NCBI RefSeq assembly: GCF_014174155.1
Contig: NZ_JABEQM010000003.1
Span: forward strand, 1 to 64,000
Length of the DNA: 64,000 nt
DNA from: Gluconacetobacter tumulisoli
GTDB lineage: Bacteria; Pseudomonadota; Alphaproteobacteria; Acetobacterales; Acetobacteraceae
Direction: 5' to 3'
The position numbers were made by a program, and so were the translations under genes. Shown in pieces: positions 9,501 to 17,326 of the stretch; the first letter of the stretch is position 1, and every line of letters begins with the position of its first letter. The notes below the pieces were generated by a model, which made no database searches, was not told the origin of the DNA, and saw nothing but the letters and a program-made list of their open reading frames with translations.

Positions 9501-11390
9501 GTGCCAGAAAGGCAGCCGGGCGGAACGGCCCGGCGCCGGCGTCACGATGACCTGGTCGTTGGTGATCTGTTCGATGCGCCAGGACGTCGTGCCGAGTGTG
9601 ATGATGTCGTTCACCCGGGATTCGTAGACCATTTCCTCATCGAGTTCGCCCACGCGGCGCGATCCGGCCCGTTCCTCGCCTTCGGGGAGGACGACGGCGA
9701 ATAGTCCCCGGTCGGGAATGGTGCCGCCGCTGGTGACGGCAAGCTGCAAGGCGCCGGGACGTGGGGTCAGGACCCCGGTCTCGCGGTTCCAGACCAGGCG
9801 CGGGCGAAAGGCCGCGAAATCGTCGGACGGATAGCGCCCGGCAAGCATGTCGAGCGTCGCATCGAACGCGCCGCGTGGCAGGACCTGGAAAGGCGCCGCG
9901 CGCCGTACCGTCGCATACCAATCCTCGACGTCCACGGGCGAGACGGCGACCGCCGCCACCGTCTGCTGTGCCAGTACGTCGAGCGGGTTACGCGGCAGGT
10001 CGATCGCCTCGATGCGGCCGGCGCGCATGGATTCGACGGTCACGGTGGCATCGACCAGATCGCGCCGCGTGCGGGGATAGACCAGCCCGGACGAGGCACC
10101 GCCGACCTGGTGGCCGGCGCGCCCAACCCGTTGCAGGCCGCTCGCCACCGAAGGGGGGGCCGCGACCTGGATCACCAGATCGACCAGCCCCATGTCGATG
10201 CCGAGTTCCAGGCTCGACGTCGCGACGACACAGCGGAGTTCGCCGGATTTGAGGGCGCTTTCGATCTCTCGGCGCTGCTCCTTCGAGACCGAGCCGTGGT
10301 GGGACCGCGCGAGCAGCGGCGGCGCGCCCGTCGACCGCTTTTCGGTGCTGCCGGAGACCGATGCGTAATGAACGGGTGATTCGGCGTGCGACGCGTCCTG
10401 CATGAACCGCTCGGCGTAGAGTTCGTTGAGCCTTGCCGTAAGCTTTTCGGCAAGTCCGCGCGAATTGGCGAAAACGATCGTCGCGCGCTGGGCCAGGATC
10501 CTGTCGAGAATGCTGGCCTCGACATGCGGCCAGATCGAACCCGCCCGCGTACTCCGTTCCCCGTCGCCGGGCTGGACGCCGGAGGCCGCCAGGTTGCTCA
10601 TGTCCTCGACCGGGACCACGATCTTCAGGTCGAGCCGGCGGCTGGAGGGCGGATTGACGATCGTGACCGGCTGCGCTCCGCCCAGGAATTGCGCCACCCG
10701 ATCGGCCGGACGCACGGTCGCCGACAGCCCGATCCGCTGGGCCGGCGTCGGCAGCAGCGCGTCCAGACGTTCCAGGCTCAGCGCCAGATGCGCACCGCGC
10801 TTGGTGCCCGCCACCGCATGAACTTCGTCGACGATCACGGCATGCACGCCCCGCAACGTCTCGCGCGCCTTGGAGGTCAGCATCAGATAGAGCGATTCAG
10901 GCGTGGTGATGAGAATGTCGGGGGGACGGCGCAGCAGCCCGGTCCGTTCGGCCGAAGGCGTATCGCCGGTACGCATGCCCACGGCGATTTCGACGGGTGC
11001 GTCACCGCGCCGCTTCCGCTCCACCCCGACGCCCTGGAGCGGCATGCGCAGGTTGCGCTGCACGTCGGCGCCGAGCGCCTTGATCGGCGAGATGTAGAGA
11101 ACGCGTGTCGCCGGCTTTGCCTCGGACTTCGCGGATGCGGGTGCGGTATCCGCGGCGGCTTCCGCCTCGCGCTCGCGGAACAGCCGGTCGATCGCATGCA
11201 GGAAGGCGGCCAGGGTCTTGCCCGAACCGGTCGGCGCGATCACCAGCGCGTTTTCCCCGGCGCCGATGGCCGCCCAGGCTGCCGCCTGCACCGCGGTCGG
11301 AGACGCGAACGCCGCTTCGAACCACGCGCGGGTCGCGGGGGCGAACCTTGCCAGCGGGGCGGCGTTCGGAGCTTTCGTCGGAGGCGTCAT
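6570..11390 (-). CDS. lhr: Large DEAD/DEAH helicase Lhr
   Basis: Protein of about 1606 aa, the usual size for full-length bacterial Lhr. Helicase motifs appear in order: Walker A APTGSGKT (residues 52-59), a TTPES motif, DEVH with the Lhr-type continuation AVAGTKRGAHLALSLERL, SATV, and motif VI QRVGRAGHQVGG. A long winged-helix and C-terminal region follows. Lhr is a superfamily 2 ATPase that moves 3' to 5' on single-stranded DNA and is linked to DNA repair. The start at 11390 (MTPPTKAPNAAPLARF) is preferred. The longer frame to 11519 runs into an insertion-sequence relic, and its extra 43 residues are antisense-like low-complexity sequence. No partner nuclease lies beside it. Confidence 0.9.
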   Translation of the reverse strand: MTPPTKAPNAAPLARFAPATRAWFEAAFASPTAVQAAAWAAIGAGENALVIAPTGSGKTLAAFLHAIDRLFREREAEAAADTAPASAKSEAKPATRVLYISPIKALGADVQRNLRMPLQGVGVERKRRGDAPVEIAVGMRTGDTPSAERTGLLRRPPDILITTPESLYLMLTSKARETLRGVHAVIVDEVHAVAGTKRGAHLALSLERLDALLPTPAQRIGLSATVRPADRVAQFLGGAQPVTIVNPPSSRRLDLKIVVPVEDMSNLAASGVQPGDGERSTRAGSIWPHVEASILDRILAQRATIVFANSRGLAEKLTARLNELYAERFMQDASHAESPVHYASVSGSTEKRSTGAPPLLARSHHGSVSKEQRREIESALKSGELRCVVATSSLELGIDMGLVDLVIQVAAPPSVASGLQRVGRAGHQVGGASSGLVYPRTRRDLVDATVTVESMRAGRIEAIDLPRNPLDVLAQQTVAAVAVSPVDVEDWYATVRRAAPFQVLPRGAFDATLDMLAGRYPSDDFAAFRPRLVWNRETGVLTPRPGALQLAVTSGGTIPDRGLFAVVLPEGEERAGSRRVGELDEEMVYESRVNDIITLGTTSWRIEQITNDQVIVTPAPGRSARLPFWHGDGVRRPAELGEVIGAFLAALDAGTREEAENDDTVPRPETRLRAAGLDTNAITNMRALIDAQRAATGVLPTDRTLVVERCRDEAGDWRVILHSPYGRRVHDPWALAIAARVRRRFGVDPSVVASDDGIVARLPDTAGQMPGAELFIFDPDKLRGIVTEAVGGSALFAARFRECAARALLLPRRAPGHRSPLWQQRLRAGQLLEIVRDHPDFPVLIETARECLRDVYDLAALDSLARRLADGAIRIVEVTTEIPSPFAADLLFGYVAEFMYATDAPIAERRASVLSLDSGLLADLLGEADLGTLLDPAVVEQVESELQRLAPAYRAKGQEGVADLVRELGPLSADEVAQRLADGDASACLAALAAECRVIRIAIAGSPCWAAVEDAARLRDALGVTLPAGLPDIFLQPVADPLRDLVARYARTHGPFTTNEVAVRFGLGVAIADAALERLRGQGKLLKGNFGVERRLEARDASAGADPLVRNPLARHEWMADDVFRRLRLRSLQAAREATRPAGRDAYVRLLLERHGLLAESIGGAALHSVSTTGGTLAGIDGVARVVEQLAGVPLPASLWENQILRARVHNYTPAMLDELITTGAVLWCGHGKLGGEDGLVSLHPREFAAETLPPRPDADGMAALSPVQQAILDVLADGGAYFARQLATLAPARLAEGPAGTWDGGPLLSASDLDAALWDLAWSGYVTSDSWSPLRARAGSGARTPHRPRPIPLSRRHRGFRGMPSLARPRMPGTSSPGGRGDPTLAGRWSLLTREPASDTVRALALVEGLLDRYGIVTRGAAVAEDVPGGFPALQPIFRSMEDAGQILRGRFVEGLGAAQFAERATVDRLRELANARSADPVPAALSASDPANPFGTILPWPPHRSTIRPTRRGGAFVVIAGERLVLYLTQGGRTLLTYVDADDPALADMLRGGVAALATALRREKHLMFTLEMVDDRPVRMTRLDAALRACGFSMVPKGLSWHQ

Positions 11391-11449
11391 CCCGCGGGTC
11401 GGTTCTTTCGGCTTTTCCACGGCAGCCCCTTGCTCCGCTGGGAATCCGT

Positions 11450-11602
11450 TTGGAAATCGGTCGATCTCCTTCGTCCCCACCGGTTTTCCGGAGGCAGAAG
11501 GGGCGCCATGGGCTCCCATTCCTCGCCTGTCGGATCAGAGGGATAACGGTTCGTTTTGCGTGCAAGGGCCGACATGCGGGCTCGGTCTGCTGTGATCCAC
11601 AT
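11450..11602 (-). mobile_element. Truncated IS5-family transposase relic
   Basis: A minus-strand frame contains RYPSDPTGEEWEPMAPLLPP followed by ENRWGRRRSTDFQ. This is the hallmark start of IS5-type transposases (helix-turn-helix region: YPSDLTDEEW, then LLPP and GRRR). Homology stops abruptly near 11450, about 60 bases before the lhr start. The catalytic DDE part is absent. It probably marks an old insertion or deletion that trimmed the region upstream of lhr. Confidence 0.65.
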
Positions 11603-11624
11603 CTCTAGCTTGAATCATGCGCCA

Positions 11625-11663
11625 GCCTTCTTGAAAATCCATCACGCCGAATTTCAAAAAGGC
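11625..11663. terminator. Long hairpin between SDR gene and IS relic
   Basis: Arms 11625-11639 and 11649-11663 pair at 13 of 15 positions (GCCTTCTTGAAAATC against GAATTTCAAAAAGGC) around a 9-base loop. It starts four bases past the stop of the minus-strand SDR gene at 11667, so it may end that transcript. No T run follows, so a decayed element end is the alternative. Confidence 0.4.
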
Positions 11664-11666
11664 TTC

Positions 11667-12377
11667 TCAGAACGTCTCCACCCAGGGACGCAATTCGATT
11701 TCCCAGCTCCAGGCACTGCGGGGCTGCTGGAGGATCTGCCAGTAGGTTTCTGCGATCGCGTCGGGGTCGAGCAGCGAGTCCGGCCTGTCGACGGGTTCGG
11801 GCCGCCCCGGGCCGCGCACCACGCCGTCGATCACGACATGCGCCACATGGATGTTCTGCGGCGCCAGTTCCCGCGCCATGCTCTGGGCGAGTCCGCGCAG
11901 GGCGAACTTGCCCATGGCAAAGGGTGCGGAATGCGGATAGCCCTTGATGCTGGCCGACGCCCCCGTGAACAGGATCGTCCCGCGTTGTTCAACGGGCCGC
12001 GCAAGAAACCGGCGCGTCGCTTCCTGGCCGACCAGAAAGCCGCCGAACACGGACGTACGGAACGAGCGCTCGACCTCGTTGGGGTCGAGTTCGGTCAGTG
12101 CGCCCCGCAACCTGCCGCTGGCGTTGTAGACGACAACGTCCGGTTCTCCCTGTTCTGCCGTCACTTCGGCGAACAGGCGCGCCACCTGCTGCGGGTCGCC
12201 TGCGTCGGCCGCGAAGGCGCGGGCCCCGGTTTCGTCAGTCAGCGGACGGAGCTTCGCCGCGTCGCGTGCGGCCAGGGCCACCCGCACGCCCTGGCGTGCG
12301 AACAGCCGCGCGAGCGAGGCGCTGATCCCCGCGCCCGCACCGACGACAAGGGCGGTCCCGTAGTCACGATGGCTCAT
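11667..12377 (-). CDS. Atypical SDR with Phe at the catalytic Tyr position
   Basis: Protein of 236 aa with the SDR cofactor motif GAGAGIS (residues 13-19) and the usual fold order. Where classical members have YxxxK, this one reads FAMGKFALRGLAQ, so the catalytic tyrosine is replaced by phenylalanine while the lysine is kept. Such members form a known side branch whose activity is unclear. The C-terminus (SAWSWEIELRPWVE) is also conserved in that branch, from memory. The gene follows another SDR gene on the same strand after a 90-base gap. Confidence 0.8.
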   Translation of the reverse strand: MSHRDYGTALVVGAGAGISASLARLFARQGVRVALAARDAAKLRPLTDETGARAFAADAGDPQQVARLFAEVTAEQGEPDVVVYNASGRLRGALTELDPNEVERSFRTSVFGGFLVGQEATRRFLARPVEQRGTILFTGASASIKGYPHSAPFAMGKFALRGLAQSMARELAPQNIHVAHVVIDGVVRGPGRPEPVDRPDSLLDPDAIAETYWQILQQPRSAWSWEIELRPWVETF

Positions 12378-12466
12378 CTGTCGATCCCCTTCCGGTCAAG
12401 CCCGCTGGTGGCGGGCCGCAAGCGCGGCCCGACGCTGGCGCACCAGGCCAGGCCGCGTGCGGATCC

Positions 12467-13213
12467 CTAGCGCAGGCCGCCCGAGGCAATCAGCGTTTCG
12501 CCGGTCAGCCAGCGGGCGTCGTCGGAGGCCAGGAAGACCGCAAGCGGCGCGATATCCTGCACCTGTCCTGTCCGGCCCAGCGGCGTCTGTGCAACGATGG
12601 CCTGCTCCATGTCCGAGCCGACGACGTTCGCGCTCTGGGTGCCTTCGGTCTCGACCAAGCCGGGATTGATGGCGTTGACCCGGATCTGCTTCGGCCCGAG
12701 CTCGCGCGCCAGAGAGCCGGTGATGGCGTCGACCGCGCCCTTCGTCCCGGTATAGACCGCCGAGTTGGGCGGCGTGATGCGCGAGACGACCGAACTGATA
12801 TTGATGATGCTGCCGCCCGCGCCCAGATGACCGACCGCAGCCTGCGTCGTCAGCAGCGTGCCCAGCACGTTGACGTTGAACTGCCGATGGAAATGCTCCT
12901 CGGTAATCTCCTCGATCGAGGCGAATTCATAGATGCCGGAATTGTTGACCAGGATATCCAGCCGGCCGAACTGATTGATCGCGGCATCGACCAAGGCCTG
13001 GGCATCGGCTTTGCGCGACACGTCGCCTTTCACCGCGACGGCCTTGCCGCCCGCGCCGGCGATCGCGGCCACCACATCATCGGCCCCCGACTTGCTGGAG
13101 GCGTAATTGACGATCACGGCGGCGCCTTCGGCCGCCAGCGCCTTGGCAATGCCGGCGCCGATCCCCTTGGAGGCGCCGGTGACGATCGCGACTTTTCCGG
13201 AAAGCTTGCTCAT
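12467..13213 (-). CDS. SDR family 3-oxoacyl reductase/glucose dehydrogenase-like
   Basis: Classical SDR of 248 aa: TGASKGIG at residues 12-19, NNSG, a serine in INISSVVSR and YTGTK as the active-site tyrosine and lysine. The C-terminus ends in the GGLR typical of tetrameric SDRs. These enzymes reduce or oxidise small carbonyl compounds or sugars with NAD(P)H. The gene is divergent from a TetR regulator at 13360, and a perfect palindrome lies in the 146-base gap, so repression by that regulator is likely. Confidence 0.87.
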   Translation of the reverse strand: MSKLSGKVAIVTGASKGIGAGIAKALAAEGAAVIVNYASSKSGADDVVAAIAGAGGKAVAVKGDVSRKADAQALVDAAINQFGRLDILVNNSGIYEFASIEEITEEHFHRQFNVNVLGTLLTTQAAVGHLGAGGSIINISSVVSRITPPNSAVYTGTKGAVDAITGSLARELGPKQIRVNAINPGLVETEGTQSANVVGSDMEQAIVAQTPLGRTGQVQDIAPLAVFLASDDARWLTGETLIASGGLR

Positions 13214-13292
13214 TGGTAATGTCCCTGTTTGCTCGGGCTGAGAGCGAAGCGCGGCCCTGGCGCCCGGGTTGCGGAAACGGATGACTTAAAAT

Positions 13293-13310
13293 TTGGAGCG
13301 ACCGCTCCAA
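13293..13310. promoter_or_regulatory. Probable TetR operator (perfect palindrome)
   Basis: TTGGAGCG-AC-CGCTCCAA: 8-bp perfect arms with a 2-base centre, between the divergent SDR gene (12467-13213) and the TetR gene (13360-13986). A further half copy (GGAGCG) overlaps the tetR start codon at 13354-13359. Size and place fit a TetR dimer site controlling both promoters. Confidence 0.65.
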
Positions 13311-13359
13311 TATGCGATATGTATGAGGCGTGATTTCGCGTTCAAGGATTTATGGAGCG

Positions 13360-13986
13360 ATGGCACCAAAAAAAATCGACGGCGAACGGCGCGGCCGCGG
13401 TCGGCCGCCGTCCTTCGATCGCGCACAGGCGCTGTGCGCGGCCATGCGCCTGTTCTGGGACCGGGGCTACGAGGGCACCAGCTTCGACGACCTGACCGCG
13501 GCGATGGGAATCAGCCCATCGAGCTTCTACAACGCGTTCGGCAGCAAGGAGCAGCTGTACCAGGAAGCGACCGATGCCTATCTGAAGGCCACCGGCGCGT
13601 GGTTTCTGGACATCCTGCATGGAAAGGCCGACACGCGGACGATTTTCCAGCGGCTGATGACCGCTGCGGCCACCGAATTCACGCGCGCGGACCTGCCGGC
13701 GGGGTGCATGATCTCGGTGTCCGGCACGCAATGCGCACCGGGGCAGGCGCGCCTGCGCGACCTGATGGCCCGGCAGCGTGCGCTGTCCGAGGCCGCGATG
13801 GCGGACCGGCTGCGCCAGGGCGTGGCGGACGGCGACCTGCCGGCGGATACGGATGTCGACGGGCTGGCCGCCTTCTTCAGTTCGCTGGCACGCGGGATGG
13901 CGGTGCAGGCGCGCGACGGCGCCTCGCGGGAAAAGCTGCTGGAGATCGGACGGATCGGGATGCAGGCCTGGCCGGCGGGGCGGTAA
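13360..13986 (+). CDS. TetR family transcriptional regulator
   Basis: Protein of 208 aa. A basic N-terminus (GRGRPPSFDR) leads into the TetR helix-turn-helix, visible as LTAAMGISPSSFYNAFGSKEQLY (in part). The C-terminal part resembles the TetR_C groups with a GCMISVSG loop. The ATG at 13360 was chosen over one 30 bases upstream because the upstream piece crosses the probable operator region. It is divergent from two SDR genes and likely represses them and itself. Confidence 0.85.
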   Translation: MAPKKIDGERRGRGRPPSFDRAQALCAAMRLFWDRGYEGTSFDDLTAAMGISPSSFYNAFGSKEQLYQEATDAYLKATGAWFLDILHGKADTRTIFQRLMTAAATEFTRADLPAGCMISVSGTQCAPGQARLRDLMARQRALSEAAMADRLRQGVADGDLPADTDVDGLAAFFSSLARGMAVQARDGASREKLLEIGRIGMQAWPAGR

Positions 13987-14192
13987 GGGCCCCCGCCGAC
14001 CGGTGACGCGCCCAGGTTCAGGACGCGGCTTCAGCGACGAGATGGAGGCGGTGATCGGGCTGAACGTCATCGCGCCCACGCGTCTGCGCTATGCCGTGCC
14101 GCCGGGCCCCTTCGCATGTCGAGCGGGTAAGTTCGTCAGCATCTTGTCGATCGTCCCAATCGGGCCGGGAATAATGCCAGCCGTAAGTGCGA

Positions 14193-14579
14193 TCAGAAAA
14201 TCTGTACGATGATCAGCACGATGCCGACCGCGCCTACGATCCAGGCCAGCGTGCGGAGACCCGTAATGCCGGCAATGTAGCTCGCGGCATGCACGACCCG
14301 CGCCCCCAGGAACAGCCATGCGCCCAGCACGGTCATGCCGTTGGAAATGCCGGCGGCGCGTGCGACCAGCACGGCAATGGCGAAGGGCACCAGATTCTCG
14401 ATCAGGTTGCGATGCGCACGCAGGCCCCGGCCCGCAGCCCCCGTTGGCGGGGGGACGTCTTCGCGGTTGCCGATCACGCCGGCCTGCCCGATCTGGCGGG
14501 AATAGAGCGGTCCGTACAGCGCGGGCAGCACAAGGCAGAGGATGGCGGACCACAGCAGGGCCCAGAGTTCGGAGGTCAT
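14193..14579 (-). CDS. MAPEG family membrane protein
   Basis: Protein of 128 aa with four predicted membrane helices. The family pattern is present: RGLRAHRNLIENLVPFAIAV between helices 1 and 2, then ARVVHAASYIAGI. MAPEG proteins include microsomal glutathione transferases, though most bacterial members are untested. The start at 14579 has AAGGG nine bases upstream and drops a six-residue leader. The gene shares its strand with the downstream neighbourhood of ohr, which supports a role in handling reactive or lipophilic compounds. Confidence 0.85.
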   Translation of the reverse strand: MTSELWALLWSAILCLVLPALYGPLYSRQIGQAGVIGNREDVPPPTGAAGRGLRAHRNLIENLVPFAIAVLVARAAGISNGMTVLGAWLFLGARVVHAASYIAGITGLRTLAWIVGAVGIVLIIVQIF

Positions 14580-14652
14580 GGCGCGGAACCCTTGCACGAG
14601 GAAAAAACGAGGCGTCTCACCGGCCCCTGACGGGCCGATGAGAGCAACGCGG

Positions 14653-15081
14653 TCAGACGACGGAAAGCTTCACGTCGATGTTGCCGCGCGTGGCGTTGGA
14701 ATAGGGGCAGACCTGATGGGCTTTCGCGACCAGTTCCTCGGCGGCGGTGCGTTCGACGCCCGGCAGCGCGATGGCCAGGGCGATCTCCAGCCCGAACCCG
14801 CCTTCCGAACGCGGGCCGATGCCGACGGTGGAAGTCACGGTGGCGTCCGTGGGCACCTTGGCGGTGCCCCCCTGCGACGCCACGAATTTCATGGCCCCCA
14901 GGAAGCAGGCGGCATAGCCGGTGGCGAACAATTGCTCGGGATTGTTGCCTTCGCCGCCCGGACCGCCCAGTTCCTTGGGGGTGGTCAGCTTGACGTCCAG
15001 CGCGCCGTCCAGGGTGGTGGCGCGGCCGTCGCGGCCACCGGTGGCGCGGGCGGAGGTGCGGTAGAGAACATTCACGGACAT
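14653..15081 (-). CDS. ohr: Organic hydroperoxide resistance protein Ohr (copy 1)
   Basis: Protein of 142 aa of the OsmC/Ohr family. Both peroxidatic and resolving cysteines are present in their motifs: [11 protein letters not shown] and [13 protein letters not shown]. Ohr reduces organic hydroperoxides with dihydrolipoamide as donor, in the cytosol. The start at 15081 has AAAGGAT at the right spacing; a 30-residue longer frame is unsupported and would cross the operator. The gene is divergent from an OhrR regulator at 15280, the classic arrangement, and two palindromes fill the gap. Confidence 0.93.
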   Translation of the reverse strand: MSVNVLYRTSARATGGRDGRATTLDGALDVKLTTPKELGGPGGEGNNPEQLFATGYAACFLGAMKFVASQGGTAKVPTDATVTSTVGIGPRSEGGFGLEIALAIALPGVERTAAEELVAKAHQVCPYSNATRGNIDVKLSVV

Positions 15082-15161
15082 GGCTTCGATCCTTTTGGCG
15101 AGGTGGCGTTCCCCGGAAGCGGGGGCCGGAGGATCCGGTTCCGTTCGCTTTCGATGGATAT

Positions 15162-15179
15162 TTAATCGCACGCGACTAA
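15162..15179. promoter_or_regulatory. Probable OhrR operator, ohr side
   Basis: TTAATCG-N4-CGACTAA, 7-bp arms with one mismatch, 80 bases before the ohr start. The same layout (ATCG-N4-CGAT) is seen at four other places in the two ohr/ohrR gaps of this window. Confidence 0.6.
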
Positions 15180-15234
15180 ATCGTCTGATATATGTAATCC
15201 TGCATGGCTGCCCTGTCAGATATGCGTTGACGAT

Positions 15235-15252
15235 AAAATCGTGCGCGATCTA
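15235..15252. promoter_or_regulatory. Probable OhrR operator, ohrR side
   Basis: AAAATCG-N4-CGATCTA, imperfect 7-bp arms with the common 4-base spacer, 28 bases before the ohrR start at 15280. It fits self-repression by OhrR. Confidence 0.5.
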
Positions 15253-15279
15253 AAGGAAAGGGTTCGAAGGAGATCCGTC

Positions 15280-15765
15280 ATGCCCGGCGCCCCGACATTG
15301 GAGCATTTCCTGTGCTTCGCGCTTTATTCCACCAGCCATGCCTTCAACCGCGTCTACAAGCCGCTGCTGGACGCGATCGGCCTGACCTATCCGCAATATC
15401 TGGTGATGACGGTGCTCTGGGGCCAGGACGGGATGCTGGTCGGGCAGATCGGGGAGAAACTCGCGCTTGAGAGCAGCACCCTGACGCCGCTGATCAAGCG
15501 GCTGGAGGTGGCCGGTTTGCTGCAACGAACACGCGACACGCGGGACGAACGCCAGGTCAGGGTGACGTTGACGCCGCAGGGCAGGGCGCTGGAGGCGGAA
15601 GCGGCATCGATCCCGGCCTGTATCCTGGAGGCAACGGGGCGAACGCCGGAACAACTGATGCGACTGAAGACGGATATCGATGCCCTGCGCAACCAGTTGG
15701 AACAGGCGGCGCAGGGCGGTGGATCGGGGGCCGGCCGCGCAATCACCCAAACCGGACGAGATTGA
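15280..15765 (+). CDS. ohrR: MarR family peroxide sensor OhrR (copy 1)
   Basis: Protein of 161 aa with the OhrR signature. The reactive cysteine is C12 (LEHFLCFALYSTS), followed by TYPQYLVMTVLW and the winged helix with ESSTLTPLIKRLE and DTRDERQVRVTL. Oxidation of that cysteine by organic peroxides releases the repressor from DNA. The ATG at 15280 has AAGGAGAT six bases upstream; a GTG at 15241 lies inside the operator and is rejected. The gene is divergent from ohr copy 1. The C-terminal tail is glycine-rich and longer than usual. Confidence 0.92.
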   Translation: MPGAPTLEHFLCFALYSTSHAFNRVYKPLLDAIGLTYPQYLVMTVLWGQDGMLVGQIGEKLALESSTLTPLIKRLEVAGLLQRTRDTRDERQVRVTLTPQGRALEAEAASIPACILEATGRTPEQLMRLKTDIDALRNQLEQAAQGGGSGAGRAITQTGRD

Positions 15766-15890
15766 GCACGGGACAGGCCCTTCCTCATGTTGCAGGCCGA
15801 GGCATCTTGGCACGGGTGCGGTTTTCGGGTGCTACATCGTGATCGGTTCGCATTGCGTGGCGTTCGCCTCTCGTGTCGCCCCTCTGCATT

Positions 15891-16655
15891 CTAGAGGATG
15901 AAGCCGCCATCGATTGTCAGGCTGCTTCCCGTCATGAAGGAGGAGGCCGGGCTGGCGAGGTATGAGGCGAGCGCCGACACGTCCTCCGGGCGGCCCATTC
16001 GACGAAGAGGCATACGAGCGACGAGATGATCCGTCATGCCGTCCGTCATGTCGGTTTCGATGGGGCCGGGCTGGATGTTGTTGATCGTGATCCCGCGTGG
16101 GGCGAGGTCGAGCGCCGCGCCCTTTACGAACGCGGCGACCGCTGCCTTCGTCATCGCGTAGATGCTGCTTCCCGGCCCGATCGGCCGGATTGCGGCAATG
16201 CTGCCGATGGTGATGATGCGCCCGCCATCATGCATCCGGGCGATTGCGGCCTGGACGGCGAGCACGACGCCACGGACATTGACGTTCAGGGAAAGATCGA
16301 GATCGTCCAGGCCGAATGTTTCGAGCGTGGCCAGCCGCAATACGCCCGCATTCACGGCGGCAACGTCCAGACGACCATAGTGTGAGACGACCTGGTCGAC
16401 CGCCGCATGCAATGCGGCTGGATCCGCGCTGTCTGCGTGAACAGCCATGGCGATGCCGCCCTCGGCCACGATTGCCGCAACCGTCTCGCCGGCCTGGTCG
16501 GGCCGGGAGACATAGGTCAGGCCGACGGCAAATCCATCCCGCGCCAATTGCCGGGCGATGCCGGCCCCGATGCCGCGCGATCCGCCAAAGACCATGGCGA
16601 CTTTCCGTCGTGCAGACGGTGTTCCGGATCTTTCATTATCCTGACTGTTCATCAT
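15891..16655 (-). CDS. SDR family oxidoreductase
   Basis: Classical SDR of 254 aa with GGSRGIG, the NAG motif (VNAGVLRL) and the active-site IYAMTK. It ends in DGGFIL, typical of 3-oxoacyl-ACP reductase-like members. Three ATG codons cluster at the start; the one at 16655 is six bases from AAGGA and is preferred. The gene lies 45 bases downstream of a TetR gene on the same strand and shares an operator-like repeat with it, so it is probably the target of that regulator. Confidence 0.85.
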   Translation of the reverse strand: MMNSQDNERSGTPSARRKVAMVFGGSRGIGAGIARQLARDGFAVGLTYVSRPDQAGETVAAIVAEGGIAMAVHADSADPAALHAAVDQVVSHYGRLDVAAVNAGVLRLATLETFGLDDLDLSLNVNVRGVVLAVQAAIARMHDGGRIITIGSIAAIRPIGPGSSIYAMTKAAVAAFVKGAALDLAPRGITINNIQPGPIETDMTDGMTDHLVARMPLRRMGRPEDVSALASYLASPASSFMTGSSLTIDGGFIL

Positions 16656-16668
16656 TATCATTCCTTTT

Positions 16669-16684
16669 TTGAATATTCATTCCA
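16669..16684. promoter_or_regulatory. Possible TetR site before the SDR gene
   Basis: TTGAATAT|TCATTCCA, an imperfect palindrome. Its 8-base half TGGAATGA is exactly repeated in the site upstream of the tetR gene at 17287-17302. It lies between tetR and the downstream SDR gene. Confidence 0.4.
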
Positions 16685-16700
16685 TAATTGGCGAAATTTT

Positions 16701-17267
16701 TTACCGGATACCCCTCAGCGCCGTTCGGGCGACGGCGGCGAGTATCTTCGGGTCGGTGCCGGCCCGGGCCGAGACCCGGATTCCTGCGATGGTGGACATC
16801 AGGAACGCAGCCGCATCATCGGGTTTCATATCCGGCGAGACATCGCCGTCCGCCTGCGCCCGACGAATCCGTTCGCACAGGGCGGCGTTCAACACCTTGC
16901 CGAACCGTTCATGGATGTCCAACAGGTCGGCGTGCGAGGTTCCGAATTCGCAAATGCTGCTGACCCCCAGGCACATTTCCTGCGCCGTTTCGACCACGCG
17001 CTGCAGGAAGCGCTGTATGCCGTCAATGGCGCGGACGCCGCTACGCAATGCGGCCAGATGCGCCTCGACCTCCCCCGTCGCGTAACGGTGCATCGCATCG
17101 CGATAGAGCTGCCATTTGTCACCAAAGCTATTGTACAGGCTCTGCCGTCCGATCCCCATGGCGGTGACAAGCGCGGTCGCCGAGCTTCCCTCGAAGCCAT
17201 GCTGCCGGAAGACGGCGATTGCCGCGTCCAGAACCTGATCCCGATCGAATTCCTGCGGTCGTGCCAT
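16701..17267 (-). CDS. TetR family transcriptional regulator
   Basis: Protein of 188 aa starting MARPQEFDRDQVLDAAIAVF, with a canonical TetR helix-turn-helix (ALVTAMGIGRQSLYNSFGDK). The C-terminal domain has a single cysteine pair region (CLGVSSICEFG) and resembles regulators of SDR or efflux genes. The SDR gene directly downstream is the likely target. Upstream, TTGACT and TAGAGA at 17-base spacing form a plausible promoter that overlaps an imperfect palindrome. Confidence 0.88.
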   Translation of the reverse strand: MARPQEFDRDQVLDAAIAVFRQHGFEGSSATALVTAMGIGRQSLYNSFGDKWQLYRDAMHRYATGEVEAHLAALRSGVRAIDGIQRFLQRVVETAQEMCLGVSSICEFGTSHADLLDIHERFGKVLNAALCERIRRAQADGDVSPDMKPDDAAAFLMSTIAGIRVSARAGTDPKILAAVARTALRGIR

Positions 17268-17286
17268 GGACTGTCTCTAGGGGATT

Positions 17287-17302
17287 TGGAATGATCAGTC
17301 AA
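17287..17302. promoter_or_regulatory. Possible TetR operator upstream of tetR
   Basis: TGGAATGA|TCAGTCAA, arms matching at six of eight positions. It overlaps the -35 box (TTGACT on the minus strand) of the tetR gene that starts at 17267. The left half recurs exactly at 16677-16684 on the other strand. Confidence 0.45.
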
Positions 17303-17326
17303 TAATGTGGATGAGCTTCCCGCGGA

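Noticed and set aside
11391-11519. Longer N-terminus of Lhr starting at 11519
   Set aside because: The stretch overlaps the IS5 transposase relic in another frame and shows no helicase homology.
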